Positions 63,714-64,000 of a stretch of 64,000 bases of DNA are shown here, piece by piece (the stretch's first letter is position 1; each line of letters begins with the position of its first letter). This stretch comes from Barthelona sp. PCE. Taxonomy: Eukaryota; Metamonada: BaSk clade. A program made the translations under genes and the position numbers. The notes under the pieces were generated by a model. It was not told the origin of the DNA and searched no databases. It saw only the letters and a list, made by a program, of their open reading frames with translations. Location: the NCBI GenBank assembly GCA_040285745.1, contig JAUFOR010000002.1, forward strand, positions 992,001 through 1,056,000, given 5' to 3'.

Positions 63714-64000
63714 ATGGGCATTTTTGGTAATATAAAGGGGGCCATTGCGAGTAACCTGAAGCATGCGCGAAACCAAGCGCTTAAATTAACAAATCAGTTA
63801 GAAGAAATTAAGGAAGCTTCCGAATTCGTTGCTCTTTTACATGAAGGAGACAAGCTAATCAATTTATCGGGTTCCATAGTCAAGACCATGATGAATATAT
63901 ATAATTTAAGAAGACAAGAGGCACAAGCGCTGAAGGAACTGTCTGAAATTTTCGGTAGTTCACGTTCTGATACTAATTCAGAGGCCATAAACCGCATTGA
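63714..64000 (+). CDS. N-terminal part of an unidentified helical protein (runs off window)
   Basis: ATG 63714 opens a frame that stays open to the right edge, giving at least 95 residues. After MGIFGNIKGAIASNLKHARN the sequence is helical and amphipathic (QLEEIKEASEFVALLHEG, then SIVKTMMNIYNLRRQEAQAL), reminiscent of the first helices of BAR-type membrane-curving proteins, but too little is visible to assign. It is divergent from DPH6 with 73 bases between start codons. Confidence 0.55.
   Translation, partial: MGIFGNIKGAIASNLKHARNQALKLTNQLEEIKEASEFVALLHEGDKLINLSGSIVKTMMNIYNLRRQEAQALKELSEIFGSSRSDTNSEAINRI

Overview
This window is a compact stretch of nuclear DNA from a flagellated eukaryotic microbe. 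It holds about 42 protein genes in 64 kb. Most reading frames are uninterrupted (up to about 1,300 codons), genes alternate between strands, and intergenic gaps are usually under 300 bases. TAA, TAG and TGA all serve as stops, so the code is standard. The gene content is eukaryotic: a Pol III subunit, U2AF35, eS17, AP-3 beta, a DPH6-RidA fusion and PUS7. A cilium or flagellum is indicated by DRC2, IFT57 and RABL2. A pyrimidine-rich CCTTTT motif lies 7-44 bases before many start codons and closely resembles the M5 initiator of Trichomonas vaginalis; TCACTTT strings resemble its Inr. Together with the near-absence of introns and an anaerobe-type alanine aminotransferase, this suggests a metamonad, perhaps parabasalid-like. 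That placement is an inference with low to moderate confidence.

Layout. 1-4.5 kb: the tail of an unknown gene, then CCDC47, a REX1-type exonuclease and DRC2, all three leftward. 4.6-18.5 kb: a large coiled-coil/proline-rich protein, a small membrane protein, a Nup96-like nucleoporin, a TRAIP-like RING protein with no ATG, a very large type I membrane protein, a SPRY coiled-coil protein and a small RING/U-box-like protein. 18.5-27.6 kb: an AT-rich transposon island with two hAT-superfamily transposases. The first element has a perfect 18-bp terminal inverted repeat and a perfect 7-bp target duplication, and its coding sequence is split by a one-frame offset at an A7 run. 27.8-43 kb: host genes again, including a 7TM receptor-like protein, U2AF35, RPC6/RPC34, a propeller-like protein, a TPRG1/hSac2-like protein, alanine aminotransferase and a gene broken by two compensating frame changes. 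43-64 kb: RABL2, eS17, DPY30-like, TatD, AP-3 beta, IFT57, an LRR-coiled-coil protein, an amino-acid transporter, PUS7, a possible OB-fold zinc protein, a thioredoxin-like protein, a luminal FKBP, endonuclease IV with a C-terminal PIP box, DPH6 and a truncated gene at the right edge.

How the genes relate. There are no operons: each gene has its own short leader and presumably its own promoter. Functional themes are flagellar structure and transport (DRC2, IFT57, RABL2, possibly the two proteins with RPxT/S-A/S motifs and the LRR-coiled-coil protein), RNA metabolism (REX1, U2AF35, RPC6, PUS7), translation (eS17, DPH6), endomembrane function (CCDC47, AP-3 beta, FKBP) and DNA repair (endonuclease IV, the TRAIP-like protein). 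Where the first in-frame ATG lies inside a longer open frame, the start given here is that ATG, which usually sits just after the promoter motif.
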